Source: a bacterium
Lineage (GTDB): Bacteria > Patescibacteriota > Gracilibacteria > Peribacterales > Peribacteraceae
Direction of reading: 5' to 3'
NCBI GenBank assembly: GCA_029558515.1
Contig: JAKQEM010000028.1
Coordinates: 1 to 40,616 of the forward strand
Length of the DNA stretch: 40,616 nucleotides
Of the stretch, positions 8,273 through 15,797 are shown one piece after another. Made by a program: the position numbers and the translations under genes. The notes below the pieces were generated by a model, which saw only the letters and a program-made list of their open reading frames with translations, made no database searches and was not told where the DNA came from. Position 1 is the stretch's first letter. Every line of letters starts with the position of its first letter.

Positions 8273-9010
8273 TCAGGCGATGATGTCACATCCCTGCTCC
8301 GTCACGAGCAGCGTGTACTCACTATGGGAACAGAGCGACCCCTTTGCAGTGACCAACGTCCAGCCGTCGGAGAGTTGTCGCACGTCGTCATCCTCAAGTG
8401 ACACGATCGGCTCGATCGCCACGACCGTTCCCGCAGGGAACACCGGTCCGGTTCCGCGCCTTCCGTGATTGGGAATATCGGGATAGTGATGGACGCTCTC
8501 GCCCAGGCCGTGGCCGGTCAGAGGTTTGATCACCTTGCAGCTGCCCGCACGGACGACTTCCTCGATGGCATGGGAGACATCTCCCACGTGGATGCCTGCT
8601 TTCAGTACCGAAACGGCACGCTCCAGCGCCGCTTGCGCCACCTCCATCACATGCACGGCATCCTCACTGACGCGGCCGATCGGGACGGTGATGCACGCAT
8701 CGGTCACCAGACCCTCGAAGCGCACACCGCAATCCAGCGATACGATGTCCCCTTCACGCAATGCGCGCGCACCGGGAATGCCGTGGACGCATTCTTCATT
8801 CACCGATGTGCAGAGCGTTCCGGGAAAACCGCCGTACCCTTTGAACGCAGGTTCGCCGCCGTGCTCACGAATGAACGCTTCGGCCCATTGATCGAGTTCC
8901 ATCGTCCTCACGCCCGCGACCGCTTTCCCGCGCAACATTTCCAGACACGCGCGTAAAATCTTCCCGCCCTTTCGGAAGGAAGCGATCTGTGCCGGAGTGA
9001 AGGTTTGGAT
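8273..9010 (-). CDS. map: Methionine aminopeptidase type I, probable ATC start
   Basis: Removes the initiator methionine from nascent proteins. The metal ligands of the family are visible: D in SLDCGVRFEG, D in VTDACITVP, H in GHGLGESVHHYPD, E in VVAIEPIVS and E in HSEYTLLVTEQG. The first in-frame ATG (8938) would give 221 aa and remove the conserved N-terminal helix. Upstream of that ATG the same frame reads QTFTPAQIASFRKGGKILRA, which matches the family's TPEEIEKMREAGRI-type start. The frame is closed by a TAA shortly upstream, and between that stop and 8938 there is no ATG, GTG or TTG. An ATC at 9010 sits at the expected place (245 aa) after a C-rich leader. I therefore annotate ATC as the probable start; a frameshift or sequence error is the alternative. 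Confidence 0.85.
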   Translation of the reverse strand: MQTFTPAQIASFRKGGKILRACLEMLRGKAVAGVRTMELDQWAEAFIREHGGEPAFKGYGGFPGTLCTSVNEECVHGIPGARALREGDIVSLDCGVRFEGLVTDACITVPIGRVSEDAVHVMEVAQAALERAVSVLKAGIHVGDVSHAIEEVVRAGSCKVIKPLTGHGLGESVHHYPDIPNHGRRGTGPVFPAGTVVAIEPIVSLEDDDVRQLSDGWTLVTAKGSLCSHSEYTLLVTEQGCDIIA

Positions 9011-9051
9011 GGTGGGGATGGGGATTGGGGATTAGGGATTCGGACTTCGGG
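9011..9051 (-). repeat. AATCCC-type leader repeat before map
   Basis: On the minus strand this reads as tandem-like AATCCC units (CCTAATCCCCAATCCCCATC) preceded by CCCGAAGTCCG, directly abutting the proposed map start. Related copies precede rpsS, rplW and the ABC ATPase gene. Confidence 0.6.
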
Positions 9052-9132
9052 ATCGAAGGAGAATGCTGATCACGTTCATCCGGAATTTTCTTGATCATTT
9101 TGCATTTTACATGTCACATTTTGCATTCCTCT

Positions 9133-9696
9133 TTATTCAATCGCCAACAGAATCCTCTCAAACACCTCCTCCATCCCTCCTTCCCCGTCCACCTCGATCA
9201 CTTTTCCCTCCGCCTCAAATGCCCGGATGGCCGGCTCGGTCTTCTCGTGGAAGAGCGCCATGCGGCGGCGGATCGTTTCCTCATTCGCGTCATCCGCTCT
9301 CCCCTGTTCCCGCGCGCGTCCCAAAATCCGCTGCACCGCGTCTTCCTCGTTGATCGTGATGTGAATGCAGAGGTACTCGCGCTTCAGCGCGTCCATCATC
9401 GCCATGAACGCCTTGCGTTGATCCATGTCACGGGGGATGCCGTCAAACAGGATCCGCTTCCCGCCGCCGTTCAAATCTTCCACGAACCCGCGGACCACTT
9501 CCATGATGATTTCGAAGGGGACGAGATTCCCCTGATCGATGAAGGACTTCACCCGCTCCCCCAGAGGAGTCTTCGAAGCCGCGATCTTGCGCAGCTCCCC
9601 TCCCGCCTCGAAGATGACGTACTCCTTCTCCTCAGCCAATCGCTTGGCCTGCGTTCCTTTGCCGGATCCTTGAATGCCAAAGAGGACGAGATCCAT
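9133..9696 (-). CDS. adk: Adenylate kinase (short, LID-reduced type)
   Basis: 187 aa from ATG 9696; the open frame continues to 9765 but homology starts at MDLVLFGIQGSGKGTQ. Catalyses ATP + AMP to 2 ADP. The P-loop GIQGSGKGT is at residues 7-15, the NMP-binding part at about 30-60, and LFDGIPRDMDQ corresponds to the family's DGFPRxxxQ. The LID region is short (GRAREQGRADDANEETIRRR) with no zinc cysteines, the short-type enzyme. It lies between secY and map as in the classic spc operon, but here secY is separated from it by inserted genes, and adk seems to have its own -10 box at 9757-9762. Confidence 0.95.
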   Translation of the reverse strand: MDLVLFGIQGSGKGTQAKRLAEEKEYVIFEAGGELRKIAASKTPLGERVKSFIDQGNLVPFEIIMEVVRGFVEDLNGGGKRILFDGIPRDMDQRKAFMAMMDALKREYLCIHITINEEDAVQRILGRAREQGRADDANEETIRRRMALFHEKTEPAIRAFEAEGKVIEVDGEGGMEEVFERILLAIE

Positions 9697-9756
9697 AGCG
9701 CGAGAGAGGATAGCGGAGGAAGGAGGAAGTGCAAACGAAAGCATCGACCCTTTCCT

Positions 9757-9762
9757 ATTATA
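9757..9762 (-). promoter_or_regulatory. -10 box of an adk promoter
   Basis: TATAAT on the minus strand, 61 bases upstream of the adk ATG, in an AT-rich intergenic patch. No good -35 box is seen at 16-18 bases. It is divergent to, and nearly overlaps, the plus-strand promoter at 9774-9779. Confidence 0.45.
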
Positions 9763-9773
9763 CATAAAATGAG

Positions 9774-9779
9774 TATAAT
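9774..9779 (+). promoter_or_regulatory. -10 box of the promoter for the 206-aa gene
   Basis: Perfect TATAAT, 26 bases upstream of ATG 9806, with TG four bases before it. The -35 position (TTTCCT) is weak. The resulting leader would be under 25 bases. Confidence 0.5.
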
Positions 9780-9805
9780 ATTATTGTCATTTTCCCCACA
9801 TACAC

Positions 9806-10426
9806 ATGACCGAATCACAGCAAGACAAGCATGCCATTCCGGAACCGATCGCTACACTGGAAGGCTGGTCATGGGAGCAGTTGCCACTTGGCACCCTCGC
9901 ACGATCAAGCAGGGATGGAAAAGTGTACCGTAAGGAAAATGGATCTGAAGGGCGAGAGGTGTGGTGGGATGAAGAGAAACAAGTATGGCATGAAGGTATG
10001 CTCAATACTGCCAACCTCATTGATGGTCAGGGATTTGATGTGCTCGAACTGCCGAGCGAGCAAGAAGTACGGGGGCGATTGCTTCGCGACATAGAATGGG
10101 CGGCAAATGCATCTACCAACGAAGCGGTGGCAGAGAATCTAGACGCTGTCATTGGCATTGCACATCAGCAACAGTCGAAGGTTGCAGACATTCTCGGCCA
10201 CGCGCCGCATGCGGAACCGACGGAAACTGGAAGAAATTTCTTGCGCCGGATGCCATTTTCGGAAGTTCCAAATTTTGGAAAAATTCTGGTTGCTGGGCGA
10301 AGAGGAGTGTGGCGAAAAGAGGGCGACCGATTGACAGCCGATCTTTCTCAAGGGGCAAAGCTCATAAGCCCTTGGTATGAAACAACTATTGCCCCCGATA
10401 CGATCGTGACGTACATCGCGGTGTGA
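9806..10426 (+). CDS. Unknown protein inserted head-on inside the ribosomal cluster (206 aa)
   Basis: Not recognised. The gene is transcribed against the surrounding ribosomal cluster, between secY and adk, with its own TATAAT at 9774. The start ATG 9806 follows a C/A-rich leader (ttttccccacatacac) without a Shine-Dalgarno motif. The protein is soluble and acidic in its first half, with a Trp-rich stretch (REVWWDEEKQVWHEG) at about residues 50-65, a helical middle (about 85-130) and a beta-rich end (LISPWYETTIAPDTIVTYIA). No signal peptide, membrane segment or known motif. Its sequence is visibly more AT-rich than the neighbouring ribosomal genes, suggesting later insertion. Function unknown. 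Confidence 0.7.
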   Translation: MTESQQDKHAIPEPIATLEGWSWEQLPLGTLARSSRDGKVYRKENGSEGREVWWDEEKQVWHEGMLNTANLIDGQGFDVLELPSEQEVRGRLLRDIEWAANASTNEAVAENLDAVIGIAHQQQSKVADILGHAPHAEPTETGRNFLRRMPFSEVPNFGKILVAGRRGVWRKEGDRLTADLSQGAKLISPWYETTIAPDTIVTYIAV

Positions 10427-10568
10427 TGAGATTCTCGATTGCACCGGCAGCTGAGACTGCAAAGTGTGCCCATCTCACTGTGCTCAAGCATGTGGTTCAT
10501 CAATTGGATGAGTGCTGTTTTCCTGCTCATTTCTGAATTGCTGCAAGACCAAGTGGCATTTCTTCCAC

Positions 10569-10739
10569 TTAAGTAAGCAGTGCACGATAAAATTCAACGT
10601 CTTGACCGACCTTATAATGATCCAAATCTACTGCTAACTCAGCAGCTAGGAATCTCAGCTCCTCAAGAAGCTCACCTCTACCATGAGCCATCTCTTCTGC
10701 TTCGCCAAGAACTGTAGTTTGTCCTATTCCCATAATCAT
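10569..10739 (-). CDS. Small unknown ORF downstream of secY (56 aa)
   Basis: Begins 29 bases after the secY stop on the same strand, so it is probably cotranscribed with secY. The start is put at ATG 10739 (MIMGIGQTTVLGEAEEMAHG) because a pyrimidine-rich leader (tatttcttccccacca) like that of the ribosomal genes lies before it; an ATG two codons later is possible. The rest is helical and acidic (ELLEELRFLAAELAVDLDHY). More AT-rich than its neighbours. No family recognised. Coding status is moderately supported by position and leader only. Confidence 0.45.
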   Translation of the reverse strand: MIMGIGQTTVLGEAEEMAHGRGELLEELRFLAAELAVDLDHYKVGQDVEFYRALLT

Positions 10740-10768
10740 TGGTGGGGAAGAAATACAGCACGTATACA

Positions 10769-12046
10769 CTACACCAACTTATCGTAATCGTGCGCCAGCA
10801 TTTGCGCATTCACCTGGCGAATGAGTTCCATGACGACGCCGACGACGATGATGAGTCCTGAGCCGGAGATGAGGAGATCGTTGGCGTTCAGAGTGGAGAA
10901 TTTCGTGAAAATGAGCGGGATGATGGCGACGAGTCCGAGGAAGGAGCCGCCCCACAGGTTCAGACGGTTACTCGTCTTTTCGAGCATGGCCGCCGTCTGC
11001 TGGCCGGGACGGAGCCCCGGGATGAATCCGCCGCGCTTCTGGATGGTTTCCGCCACTTCCTTCGGCTTGAAGGTGACGGAGACGTAGAAGTACGTGAAGG
11101 CGAGCACGAGGAGGAAGTAGAGAATGATGTACGCCCAACCGGGATTCTGCGCGTTGAAGTACGTGTTGATGACGGAGACGAGACCCTGGAAGCGGGGAGC
11201 CGTCTGGAGGAACTGCGCGAGGATGGCCGGCATGGTAATGAGGGAGACTGCGAAAATGATCGGAATCATGCCCGCTTGATTGATGCGGATGGGGATGCCG
11301 CCCTGCACGCCGCGACCCGCACCTTGGTTTGCGTACGTGATGGGAATGAGACGGTGCGCATCGGTGAAGAGCACGACGGCGATGAGGGTGGCGAGCGCCA
11401 CCATGGCAAAGACGACGAACGCTCCCTGCTGACTCTGCCCTGTGAGGATCATGGCACTGACCTGTGCGGGGATATTGGAAACGATGCCTGCGAAGATGAG
11501 CAGCGAGATGCCGTTGCCAATCCCCTTCTCCGTGATGAGTTCTCCAAGCCACATCAGGAATACCGAACCGGCCGTGACGAAGAACATGGGAAGGAGGACG
11601 TTCGGAAACGCGGTCTCCACGAGACTGATGCCGCCGCGCGAGAGGAGGATGAGGAATCCGTAGCTCTGCACGAACGCCAACGGCAACGAGAGCCAGCGCG
11701 TGTAACGATTGATCTGCTGCTGCCCCTGCTGTCCTTCCTTGCTGATGGCTTCCAGCTTGGGAAAGATCACGGTGCACAGCTGCATGATGATGGACGCGTT
11801 GATGTACGGCGAAAGCCCCAGCATCACGATGGAGAAGTTATCCACGGCGCCGCCGGTGAGCGCGGCGAAGACGCCGATGAGTCCGCCCGAGGTACGACTG
11901 TTGAGGAACTGCGAGAGTGCGAAGGGATCGGTGCCGGGCACGGGCAAATGCGCAATGACGCGGTAGAGGATCAGAAGGACGATCGTCATCACGATGCGGC
12001 GGCGCAGGTCCCGGGTGTGCCAGATCTGTCGGATGTAGGAGAACAT
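10769..12046 (-). CDS. secY: Preprotein translocase subunit SecY
   Basis: 425 aa, normal length, ten predicted membrane helices. Starts at MFSYIRQIWHTRDLRRR (ATG 12046); the frame is open further upstream to 12070 without homology. Marks of the family: RVIAHLPVPGTD, the plug/TM2 region GGAVDNFSIVMLGLSPYINA, TEKGIGNGISLLIFAGIVSN, and the cytoplasmic loop FKPKEVAETIQKRGGFIPG that binds the ribosome and SecA. SecY forms the protein-conducting channel with SecE and SecG, encoded elsewhere. It follows rplO by 13 bases as usual, but is followed by a small ORF and a head-on gene instead of adk. Confidence 0.97.
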   Translation of the reverse strand: MFSYIRQIWHTRDLRRRIVMTIVLLILYRVIAHLPVPGTDPFALSQFLNSRTSGGLIGVFAALTGGAVDNFSIVMLGLSPYINASIIMQLCTVIFPKLEAISKEGQQGQQQINRYTRWLSLPLAFVQSYGFLILLSRGGISLVETAFPNVLLPMFFVTAGSVFLMWLGELITEKGIGNGISLLIFAGIVSNIPAQVSAMILTGQSQQGAFVVFAMVALATLIAVVLFTDAHRLIPITYANQGAGRGVQGGIPIRINQAGMIPIIFAVSLITMPAILAQFLQTAPRFQGLVSVINTYFNAQNPGWAYIILYFLLVLAFTYFYVSVTFKPKEVAETIQKRGGFIPGLRPGQQTAAMLEKTSNRLNLWGGSFLGLVAIIPLIFTKFSTLNANDLLISGSGLIIVVGVVMELIRQVNAQMLAHDYDKLV

Positions 12047-12059
12047 GGATGGGAGAATA

Positions 12060-12500
12060 CTACCGCACAATCGTCAGCGTACCACCTGCATCCGCGATGG
12101 CCTTCCTGGCGGACTTGGATGCGGCGTGCGCTTCGATGCTGATTTTCTTGGTCATGGTACCGGTGCCCAAAATCTTCACTCTGCTGTTCCTGCGCACCAG
12201 CTTTCGATCGATGAGATCGGCCAGGACGTAGGTACCTGCATCCAAACGCTGCTCCAGCACCGCAAGATTGAGCGCCTCATAGACGATCTTGCGCGGAGGA
12301 GTAAACCCGCCGAGCTTGGGTTGACGGCGAATGAGCGGCGTCTGTCCTCCTTCAAATCCGAAATGATGACCTTTGCCGGTACGCGACTGCTGTCCTTTGG
12401 TGCCGCGTCCCGCGGTCGTACCGCCCTTGCCGCTGTTGCCGCGAGCAAGACGCTTTGACTTGGGACGGGAGCCCTTGGAGGGTTGAAGAGTGTGCAACAT
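12060..12500 (-). CDS. rplO: 50S ribosomal protein L15 (uL15)
   Basis: 146 aa from ATG 12500 (MLHTLQPSKGSRPKSKRLAR); an open frame of 11 more codons upstream has no homology. Typical Gly-rich N-terminal extension (GNSGKGGTTAGRGTKGQQSR, then HHFGFEGGQTPLIRRQPKLG) that threads into 23S rRNA, then the globular domain ending AIADAGGTLTIVR. Transcribed between an inserted DJ-1-like gene and secY. The gene that normally precedes rplO, rpmD (uL30), is absent. Confidence 0.97.
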   Translation of the reverse strand: MLHTLQPSKGSRPKSKRLARGNSGKGGTTAGRGTKGQQSRTGKGHHFGFEGGQTPLIRRQPKLGGFTPPRKIVYEALNLAVLEQRLDAGTYVLADLIDRKLVRRNSRVKILGTGTMTKKISIEAHAASKSARKAIADAGGTLTIVR

Positions 12501-12566
12501 ACGAAAGTACGGGGAATCATACCCGAAACGCAATCGGGCCGTTATGGTACTGGCAGCTTGGCGGGT

Positions 12567-13103
12567 TCACAAGTGCTTTTTGCCATCCATTTTCGCCAGA
12601 CGTTTCCCGAATGCCCCCGCCGCAGCCGGGCCGTTTCCGGTGAGGAGCAGACCGTCTTCCACCACGGGCGCATCGACGAAAATCGCTCCTGCACGCTCGA
12701 GCTCCCGGATTTGCGTACCGTAACCGTCATCCCACACCGTCGCCTGTTTGCCCTGCAATACCCCTGCGGCGGCCAGAATCAGGGGTGCGATACAGATGGC
12801 GCCGAGAGGTGTGCCCGAAGCAGCGGCCTCACGCGCGATTCGCAGCGCCTCCTCATGCGTCACCAATGCCTCCGCCCCCGGCCCGCCGATGAATGCGATC
12901 CGCTCATACGCATCGATGCGTACGTCCTTCAGAGCAATCGTTGCCACTTCCGATCCGCCGAATTTTCCCGTACACGTCCCCGCTTCGCTGCTTGCCAGCA
13001 CCACATCGAATCCTGCGGCGATCAAACCCTTACGCGTGCCCTCCAACTCGCGATCCTGATAGTTGTTTTGTGCGATGATGAGGAGAGCGGAGGACATAGG
13101 CAT
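12567..13103 (-). CDS. DJ-1/PfpI-family protein at the rpmD position
   Basis: 178 aa (or 176 from ATG 13097). Class I glutamine-amidotransferase-like fold: ALLIIAQNNYQDRELEGTRK at the start, AFIGGPGAEAL at 70-80, and the nucleophile elbow GAICIAPLILAAAG with the candidate catalytic Cys104, followed by the usual QGKQATVWDDG. The residue after the Cys is Ile, not the His of PfpI proteases, so a protease role is not supported; relatives act as glyoxalases, deglycases or chaperones, and substrate cannot be told from sequence. It lies in the same direction between rpsE and rplO, exactly where rpmD (uL30) sits in most bacteria, and is probably cotranscribed with ribosomal genes. Confidence 0.9.
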   Translation of the reverse strand: MPMSSALLIIAQNNYQDRELEGTRKGLIAAGFDVVLASSEAGTCTGKFGGSEVATIALKDVRIDAYERIAFIGGPGAEALVTHEEALRIAREAAASGTPLGAICIAPLILAAAGVLQGKQATVWDDGYGTQIRELERAGAIFVDAPVVEDGLLLTGNGPAAAGAFGKRLAKMDGKKHL

Positions 13104-13173
13104 GCATGTAGGCTAAGTATGTCCTTTCTTGTCGACCGGACAAGTGAAGAACCGCCTTTTCTCACCTTCCTCC

Positions 13174-13803
13174 CTATTCCGCCCTCTTCTCCTTCAACGT
13201 TCCGTCTTCCGCGACCTGCTCCTTGGATACCTCGATGATCTGCGGTGCGGACACATCGGCTGCTTCCTCCCCCGCTTCCGCCACCGGGCTCTCCTCCACA
13301 ACCACTCCACCCTTGACGGGCTTGAGTTTGGCCAAAGCCATGAACGTTGCCTGCGCATTGACGAGTTTGTTGCCCGTGCCAAAACGCTTGCTGAGGACGT
13401 TACGCACGCCGGCGTGATCGAAGATGACGCGCAACGCCCCCCCGGCGATGATGCCGGTTCCCTCGGATGCGGGCATGATGCGCAGTTTCGCCGCCTTGAA
13501 CTTCACATCGACATCATGCGGAATGGTTCCTTTGACGAGCGGCACGCGGATCATGGCTCTCTTGGCAGCCTTGGTCGCTTTCTGCACGGCAGCCTGGACT
13601 TCATTGGCCTTGCCCGTGCCCAGTCCCACCCTGCCTTTCCTGTCCCCCGCCACCACGATGGCGCGGAAGCGCATGCGGCGTCCACCCTTCACCACGCGCG
13701 TGACGCGATCGACCGAGAGCGTCGTCTCGGTAAACTCGGATGGTTCGCGCTTTGAGCGACCGGAGCGATCAGACTTGCGATCAGGACGGGAGGATTTGGC
13801 CAT
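13174..13803 (-). CDS. rpsE: 30S ribosomal protein S5 (uS5) with C-terminal extension
   Basis: 209 aa against about 165. The core is clear: RVTRVVKGGRRMRFRAIVVA, GDRKGRVGLGTGKANEVQAA and SEGTGIIAGGALRVIFDHAG. Residues after about 165 form an acidic Val/Glu tail (ESPVAEAGEEAADVSAP then a Lys/Glu end) unlike the Lys/Pro/Ser tails of L17 and L24, with no palindromic repeat in its DNA. S5 acts in decoding fidelity and the mRNA entry channel. The leader here is AT-rich rather than C-rich. Confidence 0.96.
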   Translation of the reverse strand: MAKSSRPDRKSDRSGRSKREPSEFTETTLSVDRVTRVVKGGRRMRFRAIVVAGDRKGRVGLGTGKANEVQAAVQKATKAAKRAMIRVPLVKGTIPHDVDVKFKAAKLRIMPASEGTGIIAGGALRVIFDHAGVRNVLSKRFGTGNKLVNAQATFMALAKLKPVKGGVVVEESPVAEAGEEAADVSAPQIIEVSKEQVAEDGTLKEKRAE

Positions 13804-13832
13804 GAAAATTCAAATGGAAATAAATGGAAGAA

Positions 13833-14132
13833 TTACGCTGAAAGTATGGATTGTACATCGGGAATCGGAACCACAAAAACTTGGTGACCTTCTCCCAAAC
13901 AAGTAAAATATTTATCATAAATACGATCTACTGTTAATCGCAGCGTTAAGTCAGTTTCTGCATGTGGAGTGTTATTAACGGAAGCTAAATTATGCGGTGT
14001 CTGTCCGCCATTTAGATTTTCAACTGCAAGAAGAACTGCAATGGGACAATCCATGCTTCTTCCAACAAACCCCGCTAGATTAGTGTCATTTATTATTTCA
14101 CCTATGCCGCTTGAAGGTAAAAGAGAAGCCAT
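13833..14132 (-). CDS. Unknown AT-rich small ORF between rplR and rpsE (99 aa)
   Basis: Starts four bases after the rplR stop and ends 29 bases before the rpsE start, so it is almost certainly in the ribosomal transcript. The frame stays open upstream through rplR DNA, but the ATG at 14132 (MASLLPSSGIGEIINDTNLA) is the first start after that gene. The protein contains CPIAVLLAVENLNGGQTPHN and a beta-rich end (GHQVFVVPIPDVQSIL). Base composition is clearly more AT-rich than either neighbour, which suggests recent insertion. No family recognised; not L30, whose conserved N-terminal strand is absent. Confidence 0.55.
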   Translation of the reverse strand: MASLLPSSGIGEIINDTNLAGFVGRSMDCPIAVLLAVENLNGGQTPHNLASVNNTPHAETDLTLRLTVDRIYDKYFTCLGEGHQVFVVPIPDVQSILSA

Positions 14133-14136
14133 AAAA

Positions 14137-14481
14137 TCAGAAGGTGAGTCCGCCTTCGCGGGCGGCGTCGGCGAGCGCCCGGACACGGCCGTGATACTTG
14201 TAGGCATTGCGATCGAAGACGATGGTCGTGATGCCGGCATCTTTGGCTTTCTTCGCGATGAGCGCGCCGACTTTCTTCGCGCCTTCCACCGTCGCCTTCG
14301 CCTTCACTTCCTTGGTGGAAGCACTGCAGAGCGTGCGTCGCGCGACGTCATCGATGATCTGTGCGCTCATGGAAAGCAACGAACGATGCACCGTGAGACG
14401 CGGACGATCGGCCGTGCCGCGTACTTTGGCGCGGATGCGGCGCTTGCGCGCGAGCCGGAGGTTGGTCTTGATCCTGGACAT
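14137..14481 (-). CDS. rplR: 50S ribosomal protein L18 (uL18)
   Basis: 114 aa from ATG 14481 ([20 protein letters not shown]). Family segments: [20 protein letters not shown], the 5S-rRNA-binding strand region, and the C-terminal [21 protein letters not shown]18 binds 5S rRNA with L5. The leader is pyrimidine-rich (cccctttcttcgcaccc). The order rplF-rplR is standard; an inserted ORF follows. Confidence 0.97.
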   Translation of the reverse strand: MSRIKTNLRLARKRRIRAKVRGTADRPRLTVHRSLLSMSAQIIDDVARRTLCSASTKEVKAKATVEGAKKVGALIAKKAKDAGITTIVFDRNAYKYHGRVRALADAAREGGLTF

Positions 14482-14513
14482 GGGTGCGAAGAAAGGGGGG
14501 AAATGCGATGGGA

Positions 14514-15071
14514 TCACGCAGCGGTCTTGCCGGCCGCCTTGCCCGCCTTGCGACGGACGACTTCATCGATGTAGCGAATGCCTTTGCCTTTGTAGGGCTC
14601 GGGTGGGCGGAGTTCGCGGATCTGCGCGGTCACCAGTCCGACCAGCTGCTTGTCGATCCCGCGGATCATCAGAATGTTCTTGTTGCGCTCATCCTGGGCG
14701 ATCTCGATGCCGACCGGAATGGCGAAATCAATGGGATGACTGAATCCCAAATGAAGCTGCAGCAAGCGAGGTCCCTTGAGAGTCACCTTGTAGCCCACTC
14801 CGATGATCTCGATCTTCTTCTCGTACCCGTCGGAGACACCCTTGACCATGTTGGCGAGGAGCGCTCGCGTGAGGCCATGACGGGCCCGCGCATCTTTTGA
14901 ATCGTTCTTGCGGGACACTTTGACCGATGCATCTTCGACGGCGACCGACACCTCCGGAAGGAGCGCGTACATGAGCTCTCCTCTGGCTCCTTTCACCGTC
15001 ACCGTGCCGGAGGCGACCGAGACGGTCACACCGGAGGGAAGGGCCACTGCTTTACTACCGATTCGAGACAT
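14514..15071 (-). CDS. rplF: 50S ribosomal protein L6 (uL6)
   Basis: 185 aa, normal length, starting [20 protein letters not shown]. Two repeated domains; the second contains the signature [20 protein letters not shown] near the C-terminus. L6 stabilises helix 97 beside the sarcin-ricin loop. It ends with an Ala/Lys-rich tail (GKAAGKTAA). The start lies five bases from the rpsH stop. Confidence 0.97.
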   Translation of the reverse strand: MSRIGSKAVALPSGVTVSVASGTVTVKGARGELMYALLPEVSVAVEDASVKVSRKNDSKDARARHGLTRALLANMVKGVSDGYEKKIEIIGVGYKVTLKGPRLLQLHLGFSHPIDFAIPVGIEIAQDERNKNILMIRGIDKQLVGLVTAQIRELRPPEPYKGKGIRYIDEVVRRKAGKAAGKTAA

Positions 15072-15076
15072 GAGTG

Positions 15077-15463
15077 CTAGGAGATGGTACAGAGAACTTC
15101 ACCGCCGATCTTGCGCTTGCGCGCCGAAGCATCCGTGAGCAAACCTTCGCTGGTGGTCAGAATGGCGATTCCGTAGTCGCGCAGCACGGGACGCAGGTCC
15201 GCAGACGAAGAGTAGACGCGACGACCGGGCCGACTGACGCGCCGAAGCCTCAGTTTCTTTTCCGGATGGAACGTGATTTTGAGTGACAGTTTGGGCTCGG
15301 TGCCCGTCACCTCCACCGCCTGCAACCACTCTTCCTTCACCAGAAGCTCGCAGAGTTCCAGCTTGATCTTCGACCAGGGCGCGATGCAGCTCTCCTTGCG
15401 GACAGCCTGCGCATTGCGCATGCGAGTCAGGAGATCGCCGATGGGGTCTGTAACGAATGTCAT
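15077..15463 (-). CDS. rpsH: 30S ribosomal protein S8 (uS8)
   Basis: 128 aa from ATG 15463 (MTFVTDPIGDLLTRMRNAQA); the open frame continues far upstream through rpsN DNA without homology. The C-terminal half shows RVSRPGRRVYSSSADLRPVL and GIAILTTSEGLLTDASARK, the S8 core that binds 16S helix 21 and, in other bacteria, represses the spc operon. The leader is strongly pyrimidine-rich (acaccttcctcctctc). Confidence 0.97.
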   Translation of the reverse strand: MTFVTDPIGDLLTRMRNAQAVRKESCIAPWSKIKLELCELLVKEEWLQAVEVTGTEPKLSLKITFHPEKKLRLRRVSRPGRRVYSSSADLRPVLRDYGIAILTTSEGLLTDASARKRKIGGEVLCTIS

Positions 15464-15501
15464 GAGAGGAGGAAGGTGTAGAGACGCGCTATAGCGCTTC
15501 T

Positions 15502-15726
15502 TTACCAGGAAGATTTGGTGACGCCCGGAATTTCGCCGTTGCCGGCAAGTTCGCGGAAACAGATGCGACAGACACCGAAGAACCGAATGAACCCGTGCCT
15601 GCGTCCGCAGAGACTGCAACGATTGTAGACGCGTGTGGGGAATGCCGGTTTGACCCCGGCTGCCTTCGCCGCGAGGAATGCATCCAGTGCGTTTCGGTGC
15701 CGATTGAGGAGAGCTTTGCGAGCCAT
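15502..15726 (-). CDS. rpsN: 30S ribosomal protein S14 (uS14), short zinc form
   Basis: 74 aa from ATG 15726 ([20 protein letters not shown]). The four zinc ligands C37, C40, C53 and C56 lie in [14 protein letters not shown] and [10 protein letters not shown], defining the zinc-dependent short type. It is somewhat longer than the common 61-residue form owing to an N-terminal insert ([12 protein letters not shown]). It ends GVTKSSW as typical. S14 is needed late in 30S head assembly. The leader is ctgccctccctcctctcc. Confidence 0.96.
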   Translation of the reverse strand: MARKALLNRHRNALDAFLAAKAAGVKPAFPTRVYNRCSLCGRRHGFIRFFGVCRICFRELAGNGEIPGVTKSSW

Positions 15727-15797
15727 GGAGAGGAGGGAGGGCAGATCTGCGATCTGCGGGGAAACGGGGGGGATTGTCGGGAAGGATGACACGAAGG

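Noticed and set aside
13833-14132. The small ORF between rplR and rpsE as a divergent uL30
   Set aside because: No L30-like N-terminal strand or RTPQ-type pattern is seen, and its position differs: uL30 belongs between rpsE and rplO.
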